A stretch of DNA of 29,292 bases from Stentor coeruleus. Taxonomy: Eukaryota > Ciliophora > Heterotrichea > Heterotrichida > Stentoridae. Below, piece after piece: positions 19,226-27,251 of this stretch. The notes under the pieces were generated by a model. That model worked only from the letters and a program-made list of their open reading frames with translations. It was not told the DNA's origin and made no database searches. The position numbers and the translations under genes are program-made. Location of the stretch: positions 1-29,292 of the forward strand of contig MPUH01000922.1 of NCBI GenBank assembly GCA_001970955.1, given 5' to 3'. Position 1 is the first letter of the stretch. The number at the start of each line of letters is the position of its first letter.

Positions 19226-19444
19226 TCATGAAGATTTATAGGTCTTACTATGAAATCTTATATAAAAATTAAGGGTTTGGCTTCTTTTATGATTTTCTGG
19301 ATAAAAGTTTGAGTTTATTTTTTTGGGATGATATAAGAAAATCATAGTCATTCTTATCTCCAAGTCTTTAGAAATTTCCCAATCCTTAGCATAAAATTTT
19401 TCAAAGATCTCAATTTTGTTATTATCCTTCAAATTACACATCAT
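19226..19444 (-). CDS. Small hypothetical protein (72 aa)
   Basis: Frame from tandem ATGs (19444 and 19441) to TGA at 19226: starts MMCNLKDNNKIEIFEKFYAK and includes KDLEIRMTMIFLYHPKKINS. The residue mix (Asp, Glu, Trp, Pro, His) is richer than expected for random AT-rich sequence. No domain, signal or membrane segment recognised. It lies between the divergent bL21m and proline-rich genes and could be a gene fragment. The 19445-19589 leader of the next gene holds nothing else. Confidence 0.35.
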   Translation of the reverse strand: MMCNLKDNNKIEIFEKFYAKDWEISKDLEIRMTMIFLYHPKKINSNFYPENHKRSQTLNFYIRFHSKTYKSS

Positions 19445-19589
19445 AATTATAATCACTTGGCATCTGATAAAAAAATACTTAAAATCTCACTTTCAACATA
19501 TTTCTTCAAATCCTAAAGCTTATCATATAAAATCCACTTTTCTCTATCCAAAAATCTAACACGCAATATCAGCCCAACTTTATATAAAT

Positions 19590-21068
19590 ATGGGCGAAGA
19601 TTTCGACTTTGACTTATTCGTGAAATTTATAGTCTGGATTATAGAATCTGAACCTTTAGGATTACTAAAAAGCCTTCTAAGCAATTTACTATACTTTGGT
19701 GAGGCAATAGAGTCAAATACTCAACAATTATTTATAGCAATTAGGGCCAACAAGCTTTTTCACATTGTTATATTTTATTCTTTAGTCTTATGGCTTTTAT
19801 ACACTTTTCTCTTTCCAAAGAGGAAATCCATTAGTATAACTTATGTAAACAAGGTTTTGAATAAAGAATCTCAAGACGCTCTGATGAAGAAATTCCAGTC
19901 AAAAAACCAAGAAATCAAAGCCATGCTTGAAAAACTTAAAGGAACAAATGATACGAAAAAACCTAATGAAATACTTAAGAAAATCGATCAGGCTATTAAT
20001 GAAATAAAGAATTTACAAGACCTTCATAATGAGTTCAAAGGGGAAATAATAGACTCACATAATCAGATTATCGAAAGCCTTAAGCCTAATAGGAGTAATT
20101 ATTATAGAGAAGTCGTTGAACCTACAAAGAAACTTGAAAATGGACAGAAAGACTGGGAAAATGTTGAGAAATTTGAAGTAAAAGAAGATCAAAAAGTTTA
20201 TGATGACGGGGAAAAAGAATTGATTAGTGTTGGCAAAAATGAAGATATCGCTGGACAGTGGGTAAAAGATAAGGACTTTGATGTAAAAAGTAAAGAAAAC
20301 GATATAGAAAATTCATTTAAAGCTGAAAAAATCGAAAAAGCACCAAAACTCCCTCCCAAACAAGAACCTGTGGCTGAAAAAAATGATAAAATCCCTTTAA
20401 AGCCCTTACCGAAAACAGGAAATCCCTTTCCAAAATTCCCAGTACCAAAACTACCCAACCTAGCACCCAAGCCTGTTAATCCTAAAGCTAAAGCTGAAAA
20501 CACAGACCAAAAAACTTTAGAAAAAGTCGAAAATCCACCAAAACCAATAGAAAAAGCTGAAAATCCAATCAGAAAACCCATAGAAAAAATCGACAACCCA
20601 TTCCAAAAAACCTTTGAAAAAACTGACAACCCACTACCAAAGCCAGGAGAAAACCCCGACACTTCCTCACAAAAAAACAAAGAAAAAATAGACACCCCTT
20701 TCCAAAAAGTTAAACCCGACCTGGCCAAAACTGAGATTTCACAAGAAAAAACAGAAAACACGTCAATGCCAGATCAACCTATAGAAAAATCATATCTAAA
20801 ACAAGAAAAACCTGAACCAAAAACCAAAGAGCTTGAAAAAAGTCCAATAAACGAAGAAATAAAAAATCAAGCTGAAGACTCTGAAGAGAAACACACAGAA
20901 AGTACACCAAAACCCAATGTCCCTCCACGTCCAAAGATCTTCCAACCTCGTCCAGCACCTTTATCTATAGGAAAAGCTCCACCAATTAGAGGTAAAGCTG
21001 TCCAACCAGTACCAAGTGAACGAGCTCAATATGTGGCTCCTTCAATAAAAAGTAGCCCATTTGGTTAA
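19590..21068 (+). CDS. Single-pass membrane protein with coiled coil and proline/lysine-rich repeat tail
   Basis: 492 aa. Residues 56-75 (LFHIVIFYSLVLWLLYTFLF) form one membrane span after a partly hydrophobic N-terminus. Residues about 85-165 are a coiled coil (KFQSKNQEIKAMLEKLK). From about 270 to the end the protein is disordered and built from imperfect copies of K-x-x-x-N-P-x-x-K-P-x-E-K (ENPIRKPIEKIDNPFQKTFE and similar), ending in PPRP/PAP motifs suited to SH3-like or profilin binding. No enzymatic motif. Probably an organelle- or cortex-tethering protein; family unknown. The tail's plus strand is extremely C-rich and G-poor. Confidence 0.8.
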   Translation: MGEDFDFDLFVKFIVWIIESEPLGLLKSLLSNLLYFGEAIESNTQQLFIAIRANKLFHIVIFYSLVLWLLYTFLFPKRKSISITYVNKVLNKESQDALMKKFQSKNQEIKAMLEKLKGTNDTKKPNEILKKIDQAINEIKNLQDLHNEFKGEIIDSHNQIIESLKPNRSNYYREVVEPTKKLENGQKDWENVEKFEVKEDQKVYDDGEKELISVGKNEDIAGQWVKDKDFDVKSKENDIENSFKAEKIEKAPKLPPKQEPVAEKNDKIPLKPLPKTGNPFPKFPVPKLPNLAPKPVNPKAKAENTDQKTLEKVENPPKPIEKAENPIRKPIEKIDNPFQKTFEKTDNPLPKPGENPDTSSQKNKEKIDTPFQKVKPDLAKTEISQEKTENTSMPDQPIEKSYLKQEKPEPKTKELEKSPINEEIKNQAEDSEEKHTESTPKPNVPPRPKIFQPRPAPLSIGKAPPIRGKAVQPVPSERAQYVAPSIKSSPFG

Positions 21069-21127
21069 AAAATCTATCTTCCAATAACCCATTTTCTATA
21101 ACGAATGGATAAATTCTCTAATAAAAA

Positions 21128-22054
21128 ATGGTACTCCTTACATAGTTCGGGGCAAAAGGTGAGCTGTCAATCGAACTCGAAGGTTTAGATCAAAGAAAAA
21201 AGGTCCCATTCAAAGACCAGTCAGGAAAAGAAAGCCTGCTCCCAGTTTTCTCAGTAATCCCTACAAAGGCTGACGAAGATATTATTGGAAAAGTTAACTT
21301 GAATCTTGTAAAAGGTAAAAAATTCGAACATCAAGGAATAAAAATTGAACTTTATGGACGTATTGGTATGGATTATATAGATATTAGCTATGAAAAAAAT
21401 CAAACAAGCGACTTTATTTCATTATCTAGAGAACTTGAACCTCCTGGGGCTATAACTCAGAATATATCTATACCGTTTTCTTTTAATAAGGTTGAAAAAC
21501 AATATGAGACTTATACGGGAAGATATTGTAGACTTAGGTATTTTATTAAAGCTACGGTTACAAGGAAAGTGTCAAGTAATATGGTTAAGGAAATTGAGTT
21601 TGCGGTGTTGAATTGTCAGTCTGAAGTTGAGGAGAACTCACCTATTAAGATGGAAGTTGGAATTGAGGAATGCTTACATATTGAATTTGAATATAATAGG
21701 CAGAAGTATTCGCTTAAGGATTGTATTGTTGGGAAAGTGTACTTTTTGCTTGTGAGGATTAGGATCAAGTATATGGAACTAGCTATTATTAGAAGGGAGA
21801 CTATTGGAGCTGGAGCAACTGCTACTAATGAAAACGAAACAATAGCTAAATATGAAGTTATGGATGGCGCCCCTGTGAGAGGAGAGAATATTCCAATTAG
21901 AATGTTTTTAGGAGCATTTGAATTAACCCCGACATATTATAATGTGAACAATAAATTCTCAGTAAGACATTTCTTGAACCTGGTTTTAGTTGATGAAGAA
22001 GATAGAAGATACTTTAAACAGCAAGAAATTATTCTATGGAGAAAAGAACTTTAA
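21128..22054 (+). CDS. VPS26: Retromer subunit VPS26 (start codon alone in exon 1)
   Basis: Exon 1 is just ATG (21128-21130); exon 2 is 21146-22054, giving 303 aa. After splicing the N-terminus is MFGAKGELSIELEGLDQRKK, matching the first arrestin-like strand of VPS26. Family motifs follow: GKVNLNLVKGKKFEHQGIKI, EIEFAVLNCQSE, KMEVGIEECLHIEFEYN, VGKVYFLLVRIRIKYMEL, ETIAKYEVMDGAPVRGENIP and FLNLVLVDEEDRRYFKQQEI, ending ILWRKEL. VPS26 links the VPS35-VPS29 core to sorting nexins on endosomes for retrieval of receptors. The codon before the ATG in frame is preceded by TAA (21122), so no longer N-terminus is possible. Confidence 0.96.
21131..21145 (+). other. 15-nt intron directly after the VPS26 start codon
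   Basis: GTACTCCTTACATAG, with GT, A at -6 and AG, phase 0. If retained, translation would read four codons and stop at the intron's own TAG. Confidence 0.92.
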
Positions 22055-22469
22055 TAGGCTAAGTTAGGATATATAGAAAAAAAAACTCTTCATCTTCTTC
22101 TACTTTGTAATTTTACTATAATTTTATCTATAATTATCTATAATTTTCACATTTATCATATGTTTATTGTTATTAAAAGTTATAGTTCATGTTTGAGTTC
22201 TTGATTTGTTTTTTTATGTTTAGTGAACTCTTGATTTTTTTTTTTTTTGACTTTGTGTATCTGTCATTTGCATATTATTTTATTTTTTGATAATGATTTA
22301 TATTTAGTGATGGAATATATAATTAACTCAGATAATATATTCTTATAACCTAAAAGATTATGAATATTATATATTATTCTTGATAGTATTTTAATATATT
22401 ATATATTTAATACAATTAGAGTATTATTGAAAATGAAAAGTTGTAGAATAAAATTAAGATTGTGATAAA
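22055..22469. other. AT-rich intergenic region between convergent genes
   Basis: No gene or relic seen. It has long T-runs (22240 area) and TA-rich repeats (about 22370-22410). Both flanking genes end here, so it holds their 3' ends. Confidence 0.5.
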
Positions 22470-23330
22470 TTATATAATTGATTGCTGAGATTCATTTTCT
22501 AGAGTAATATTAATTGCTTTCCTTTTTTCTTTGTTATTTTCTATGTACTTTTTTATATTAAATTCAAGTCGTATTTCAACTTTATTGAATACGTCTTCTT
22601 TAAATTTTTTATAGCTAATTCCAGATAATACCAAATCATCCTCACATAAAAACACATCGCTTCCATCCTCATCTAGAGATATAAATCCAAATCTTTTCTT
22701 AAGCTGATAAAACTTTAATTTTCCCAAGTATCTATCAAAGCTCACTTCTTCTTCATTGAATTTGCCTCTAGTTTCTCTTTTTACTAAGCCTACTTTAGGA
22801 GGTTGTTTAAGCAAAACTTCGTTTTTAACAACATTTGCTTGGTCAATTGTTAGTTTTGGTGGAGTTTCTTGTTGTTTCTCAGCAATCGGTGTAAAATCTG
22901 AGTCAGAAGAATAATCATTCCAGTGTTTTTCAAAGCCAGGAGGCTTAGTTTCTTGAAACAATTTCTCCCCTTTGATTACATGAGATTTTTTTAACAATTG
23001 AAAGTCTTGATGGAACTGAATAGGATCTTTTGGCTTTGATGATGTACTCTTGGAAATCCAGAGTTCATATTTTTCAACCCCACTAAGTGGAGTTGTAGGA
23101 GATAATTCTTCCTCATATATCGTATCTACTTGACCTAGGTATTGTAGATCTGTGATAGATATCGAGGAATTGAAAAAGATATCTTTGCTTTCCAGTGGAA
23201 AATTAGGAATAGCATAGACTGAAGGGGAAATCCCTGGTGAAACATTTTTCAAGGTAAAGTCGAAAATAGGTTTGTCCCGGGTCCCAATCTTTTTCGGTGC
23301 AGACATTGATGAATAAGAAGGTAGTTTCAT
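22470..23330 (-). CDS. Cold-shock-domain protein with disordered N-terminus
   Basis: 286 aa from the ATG at 23330. Residues 1-195 are low in structure, rich in Ser/Pro/Lys. Residues about 200-278 form a cold-shock domain: YLGKLKFYQLKKRFGFISLD includes the RNP1-like KRFGFI, and DVFLCEDDL is RNP2-like, followed by the usual basic strand (KVEIRLEFNIKKY). CSD proteins bind single-stranded RNA or DNA and regulate translation or stability. The C-terminal position of the domain resembles other ciliate CSD proteins. No nuclear signal evident. The only neighbour-related feature is convergence with VPS26. Confidence 0.82.
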   Translation of the reverse strand: MKLPSYSSMSAPKKIGTRDKPIFDFTLKNVSPGISPSVYAIPNFPLESKDIFFNSSISITDLQYLGQVDTIYEEELSPTTPLSGVEKYELWISKSTSSKPKDPIQFHQDFQLLKKSHVIKGEKLFQETKPPGFEKHWNDYSSDSDFTPIAEKQQETPPKLTIDQANVVKNEVLLKQPPKVGLVKRETRGKFNEEEVSFDRYLGKLKFYQLKKRFGFISLDEDGSDVFLCEDDLVLSGISYKKFKEDVFNKVEIRLEFNIKKYIENNKEKRKAINITLENESQQSII

Positions 23331-23466
23331 CACTATTATCTATTAACCTATTTTCCTTGTTCAATTATCCTAGATATCGGTATAATAGTACAATCAGATT
23401 CTAATTAAAAATGGTATATAAAATTATAATGATGTAGAAGAAACAGATTATAACTGGGTGCTTTTA

Positions 23467-23542
23467 ACGCTGATTTGCCATAAATTGGTATTTTTATAGG
23501 TTCGACGCTGATTTGCCATAAATTGGTATTTTTATAGGTTCG
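23467..23542. repeat. 38-bp perfect tandem duplication
   Basis: Two identical abutting copies (23467-23504, 23505-23542), each ending GGTTCG. No N or spacer. Intergenic. Copy number two only; could be genuine or a short-read assembly slip. Confidence 0.85.
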
Positions 23543-23828
23543 AGCATTTAATATAAATTTATGAGATTTTAAAATCATGCATTTTTTTTATCGCTACCAA
23601 GTGATCACTGATTTTTAAGTTTTTCTTGACTTGATCATCTGTTATTTACAAACAACAATTTTTCCCTGTTGTCAGTTTAAATATATAATTCATCCTATGA
23701 TTTCTCCTATATAAAAATCTGCGCTTGGGTTCTTTATATTTATCTATTCCAGTCAACACTTATGTCTCAGCCTCTTGTTATTGTTTCATCAATATCTTAT
23801 TTCATGTGAAAAATGTATAAAATTATAT

Positions 23829-24032
23829 TTATAAATTTGACGCAAAATTTATCCTGATATGAATTTTAAATGCTTAGCAAAAATTAAAATGAAAGATAAA
23901 AAAGCAACAACAAAACTTAAAAACTATCATAGATTACACACCTAACTTGCTAGTGAGGATAGTATGCAAGTTGTTTTGAATATCTAAAATAACAAAATAT
24001 ATTTTCGATATTTAAATTCATGAAAACTTTAA
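23829..24032 (+). pseudogene. Coding-like relic with TAA/TGA interruptions
   Basis: One frame reads RKIYPDMNFKCLAKIKMKDK, ATTKLKNYHRLHT, LASEDSMQVVLNI, NNKIYFRYLNS, with TAA or TGA between the pieces (for example at 24021 and 24030). The composition and even spacing look like an exon in which Gln/Trp codons became stops. No intron fixes it; no family recognised. Confidence 0.35.
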
Positions 24033-24665
24033 ATTTTTTTATACTGATTATGTTATTGTTTAATATAAAAAACTATAGCTTCTAATAAAATGATTTTACA
24101 AACAAGCATTTTATAGAATTTTCTCAGTAATAGTTAAAGTTTTTTTTATATAAGAACTGAAGAATAATATTTACAGTCTATTAGACTTATATCTAATAAA
24201 CCTAATATGTAAATTTTATTAGTATATATAAAACGAATATACAAAAATTCTATTAGTATATCCATATAAAACTATAAGATACACATTATTGATAATATAC
24301 CAAAAATCTAACAACAAAAAAAAATCTAAATTTTATGTTGTAAAAATTATAATTCATAAACCATTTCTAATCATTTTGCATTACTATTAATACTAAAAAC
24401 CATAAAAAAACACTTTTTCAATAACTTTAAAATATATATCGCCCCCTAAAAACCTTAAAACTTTATATTCATGCTTTCTAAAAAAACCTAAAATCCTCTA
24501 AATCACTACTTTTTCATAAAATTTATTTTTATGTTTATAACAAATATTATATATTAACACTAACTTCATATATAAACAAATAATCATAAATCCCAAAATA
24601 TATAAACACTTTAATCATAAATCCTGCATATAAAAGAAAATACTTAGTCATATTATCTTTATAAA
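24033..24665. other. AT-rich intergenic DNA
   Basis: No gene seen. Two similar strings (ATTTTATTAGTATATATAAA near 24215 and ATTCTATTAGTATATCCATA near 24247) suggest a weak local repeat. It lies downstream of the HAD phosphatase gene. Confidence 0.4.
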
Positions 24666-25727
24666 CTATTGTTTAATCTTGATATTTATAATAGAAATCA
24701 ACTCTCTTAGTTTCCTATTTCTGATAAAAGGTAACTCCCTAAGGGCTTTTACAAGTTTAAAAAGTTCATTATCATCATTATCTCCTGTCCAAGATTTGAT
24801 TTCTATACCGTTTTGAGGCTGTTTACCGAATGATTTCGAAAAATTGTCGACAATAATTGTTTTGTCAAGGTCTCTTCCGATATATTCAAGATTTTTTATA
24901 TCATCTTCAAGCATATGTTCTCTATAAAGTCTTAGCATAACTAATCCAGATGGGTCAACAGAATCCATTGCCCAATCAGCATATTCTTTTCTTGATGCTG
25001 TAAATAGAACTAATTCATAGTATTGGTCCATTTCTAATAAAAACTCAGAAACTCCAGGTCTTTTTAAGAACTTCTTTTGATGATAATGGCCTAAAGTTTC
25101 ATCGAGGTCAAGAACTAATGTGAATTCTTTATGTGAATACTGAGGTAGAAAAGGGGCAACATTTCTGGTAAGAAATGAATAATATTTTGGAAGATTTTTT
25201 TCGTCAGTGATTAATGATAAGTTTTCGTGGACCCTGTTGACTATTTCTATGATTAGTGAAAGTGGAAGTTTTTGTATTTTTCGAAACAATTCTATAGATG
25301 TCAAAATTATAAAGATCTGGCTTGGTTGAAGGCTTAGTTTTATTAGACTTTGAATATATTCTTTAATAAACTGTAAGATTGTATGTGTTAAACATTGTAA
25401 AGATACTAATGAATTCTCATTATTTCTCTCCATAAACAATGAAATACTTGTAAAGTGGTCTTTAAGCATTTTTCCTAATGACTTAATCTGAGGGAAATTA
25501 GTGTAAAACATAAGGGCAAGGACGTCAACACTTAAAAAAGTTTGCAAATGATCAGGAATACAAGGCTCAAAATACATAAGCTTTGATGTAAAACGTGTTA
25601 AATTCTTAAGTTTTTTCCCTAGTTTTTTCAAAAACACTTTAAAGATGCTATAATTTCGCTCTGTGCCTATGATTTCTTCAGGCTGAGATTCTGTGATAAA
25701 AGTTGTACAAAGGGCTAGTATCGACAT
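24666..25727 (-). CDS. NLI-interacting-factor / FCP1-SCP-type HAD phosphatase
   Basis: 353 aa from the ATG at 25727; upstream codons in frame lack an ATG and reach a stop. Residues about 1-190 are helical, without a recognised domain. The catalytic FCP homology region starts at LVLDLDETLGH (D207 nucleophile, D209 acid/base), continues with KRPGVSEFLLEMDQYYELVL and FTASRKEYADWAMDSVDP (motif II), YIGRDLDKTIIVDN (motif III Lys and Asp), and ends with SWTGDNDDNELFKLVKAL. Family members dephosphorylate Ser on the RNA polymerase II CTD or other proteins; the short linker loop is like Dullard/TIM50. A helical, partly hydrophobic N-terminus leaves a membrane-associated role possible. Confidence 0.88.
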   Translation of the reverse strand: MSILALCTTFITESQPEEIIGTERNYSIFKVFLKKLGKKLKNLTRFTSKLMYFEPCIPDHLQTFLSVDVLALMFYTNFPQIKSLGKMLKDHFTSISLFMERNNENSLVSLQCLTHTILQFIKEYIQSLIKLSLQPSQIFIILTSIELFRKIQKLPLSLIIEIVNRVHENLSLITDEKNLPKYYSFLTRNVAPFLPQYSHKEFTLVLDLDETLGHYHQKKFLKRPGVSEFLLEMDQYYELVLFTASRKEYADWAMDSVDPSGLVMLRLYREHMLEDDIKNLEYIGRDLDKTIIVDNFSKSFGKQPQNGIEIKSWTGDNDDNELFKLVKALRELPFIRNRKLRELISIINIKIKQ

Positions 25728-25942
25728 AATTTTAATAATGGCCAAAAAAAATGCCGAAAATTTACCAGTCTAAGCTATAACGTCAGATAGGAAATACAAC
25801 TTTTATTTAGATAAATGATCATCAAATGTGGCTTAGAGAAATAATTGAATAGAATAAAATAACTTCGGTAAGGACCAAAAATGTCTGAATAAATTGTCTA
25901 ATATCCTTCTTAATAAGTTAAGTTAAGTCTAAAAAAATATTT

Positions 25943-26193
25943 TATCCTCAAAGTTTAAAATATTTTCCATGCAAAATTATTCGAAAAACTAAAAAAAAAT
26001 ATGCAAACAGGCAAATAATTTGTATATATTTAAAGATTTTGCTCTAATTTGCCTTAAATATTTATCCNTATCCTCAAAGTTTAAAATATTTTCCATGCAA
26101 AATTATTCGAAAAACTAAAAAAAAATATACAAACAGGCAAATAATTTGTATATATTTAAAGATTTTGCTCTAATTTGCCTTAAATATTTATCC
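25943..26193. repeat. 125-bp direct duplication around an N (uncollapsed contig overlap)
   Basis: Copies at 25943-26067 and 26069-26193 differ at one base (ATATGCAAAC versus ATATACAAAC) and are separated only by N26068. Same signature as the joins at 5646 and 18474. The 25728-26527 gap otherwise shows only a weak coding-like relic near 25818 (MIIKCGLEK, KMSE) with many TAA codons. Confidence 0.88.
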
Positions 26194-26368
26194 GCCGACT
26201 TATATAAAATTTACAAACTTATTATTCACCCAAAAATGTTGATTATTAATGGATTCTAAAAATCGAAATCCTCTAAAACTGCCTTTTCATATATACAAAA
26301 TCCTAATCTTCATCATATTTTAATTCTTAAGCTTATTCCTTAAGCATATGCATTATAGTTTTGATATT

Positions 26369-26432
26369 AAGTTACGTAAATTTTTATCCCTAAATATATT
26401 AAGTTATGCAAATTTTTGTCCCTAAATATATT
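26369..26432. repeat. 32-bp imperfect tandem duplication
   Basis: Abutting copies 26369-26400 and 26401-26432 differ at three positions. Intergenic; function unknown. Confidence 0.75.
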
Positions 26433-26527
26433 AGTTAAGTTTATTATTGAAGACTCTTTGATATAGATTTTTTGTTTTAGTTTAAGAATTTTTATTTGAG
26501 GTTGGCTTACCTTGTTTAATTTGAGTC

Positions 26528-26965
26528 TTAAGAGAAAAACTTAAATTTTTTATTTGATGTTGCTTTTTTGAAGAATTTACAGCTAATTAGTGAATATTTG
26601 TGTTGTTGTAAGGAGTTGGTGGATAAGAAACTGAGTTTTCTTTTACTAGGACTGGATTTTGTTTCAATGATGTAGTTTATGAATAATTTGATAGCAACTT
26701 GTTTTGAAACCAAACCAATTATTATAGCACTCAAAGAAAGCCCTAAAGCATCGTATTTTATCCACCTTTACAGTATTTTTATCTAGAGTATATGACGATA
26801 AGAAATTGCTTAATAGACTATTCAAAAATCTAAATATCCAAAGGAACTATTCAAAGATCTAGCTTTTAACATTAGAATCAATATGAATAGCTTAAAGACA
26901 CTTAAACAATCTAAAAAAAATACCCTCTTACGCAGCAAAGAGAAATTTTATTAAGAGAAACTATT
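26528..26965 (-). pseudogene. Decayed gene with in-frame TAA/TAG/TGA, intact 3' part
   Basis: A single minus-strand frame runs 146 codons: RKRVFFLDCLSVFKLF, MLKARSLNSSFGYLDF, AISYRHIL, then an open stretch WIKYDALGLSLSAIIIGLVS, KQVAIKLFINYIIETKSSPS to the stop at 26528. It is broken by six stops (TAA, TAG, one TGA), mostly at Gln-like positions. The last 75 codons are uninterrupted and partly hydrophobic. Probably a relic; an expressed 3' fragment cannot be excluded. The leader of the next gene (26966-27251) shows nothing. Confidence 0.4.
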
Positions 26966-27251
26966 TTTCACTAGTCAAAATGGAAAAAAATTAAAAAACC
27001 AATCTAAACTATCAGCCGACAACATACTCTCATTTTAAAAACATTAAAAACTTAAAAACACCTTTTAATAAAAAAAATCTCTCCAAATCAGCCTAAAAAA
27101 TTTTACCACCTAATCATATCTTTCATTAAATCAACACAACAACAAATCATAACATAAATTTATCATAATCCTCATAAAATAACAACAAAAAGTAAATATC
27201 CGCACTAAAATCACATAAAAAAAATAATTTATTTGTTTATACTATTACAAT

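Noticed and set aside
20198..20761. 187-codon minus-strand ORF opposite the proline-rich protein
   Set aside because: It mirrors the repetitive Pro/Lys codons of the plus-strand gene and is Phe/Ser/Gly low complexity.
23467..23542. tRNA or Pol III B-box (GGTTCGACGC)
   Set aside because: No cloverleaf, anticodon stem or acceptor pairing could be built, and the motif arises at a tandem-repeat junction.
25728..25745. TTG start for the HAD phosphatase
   Set aside because: An in-frame ATG lies six codons downstream, and no intron giving an upstream ATG was found.
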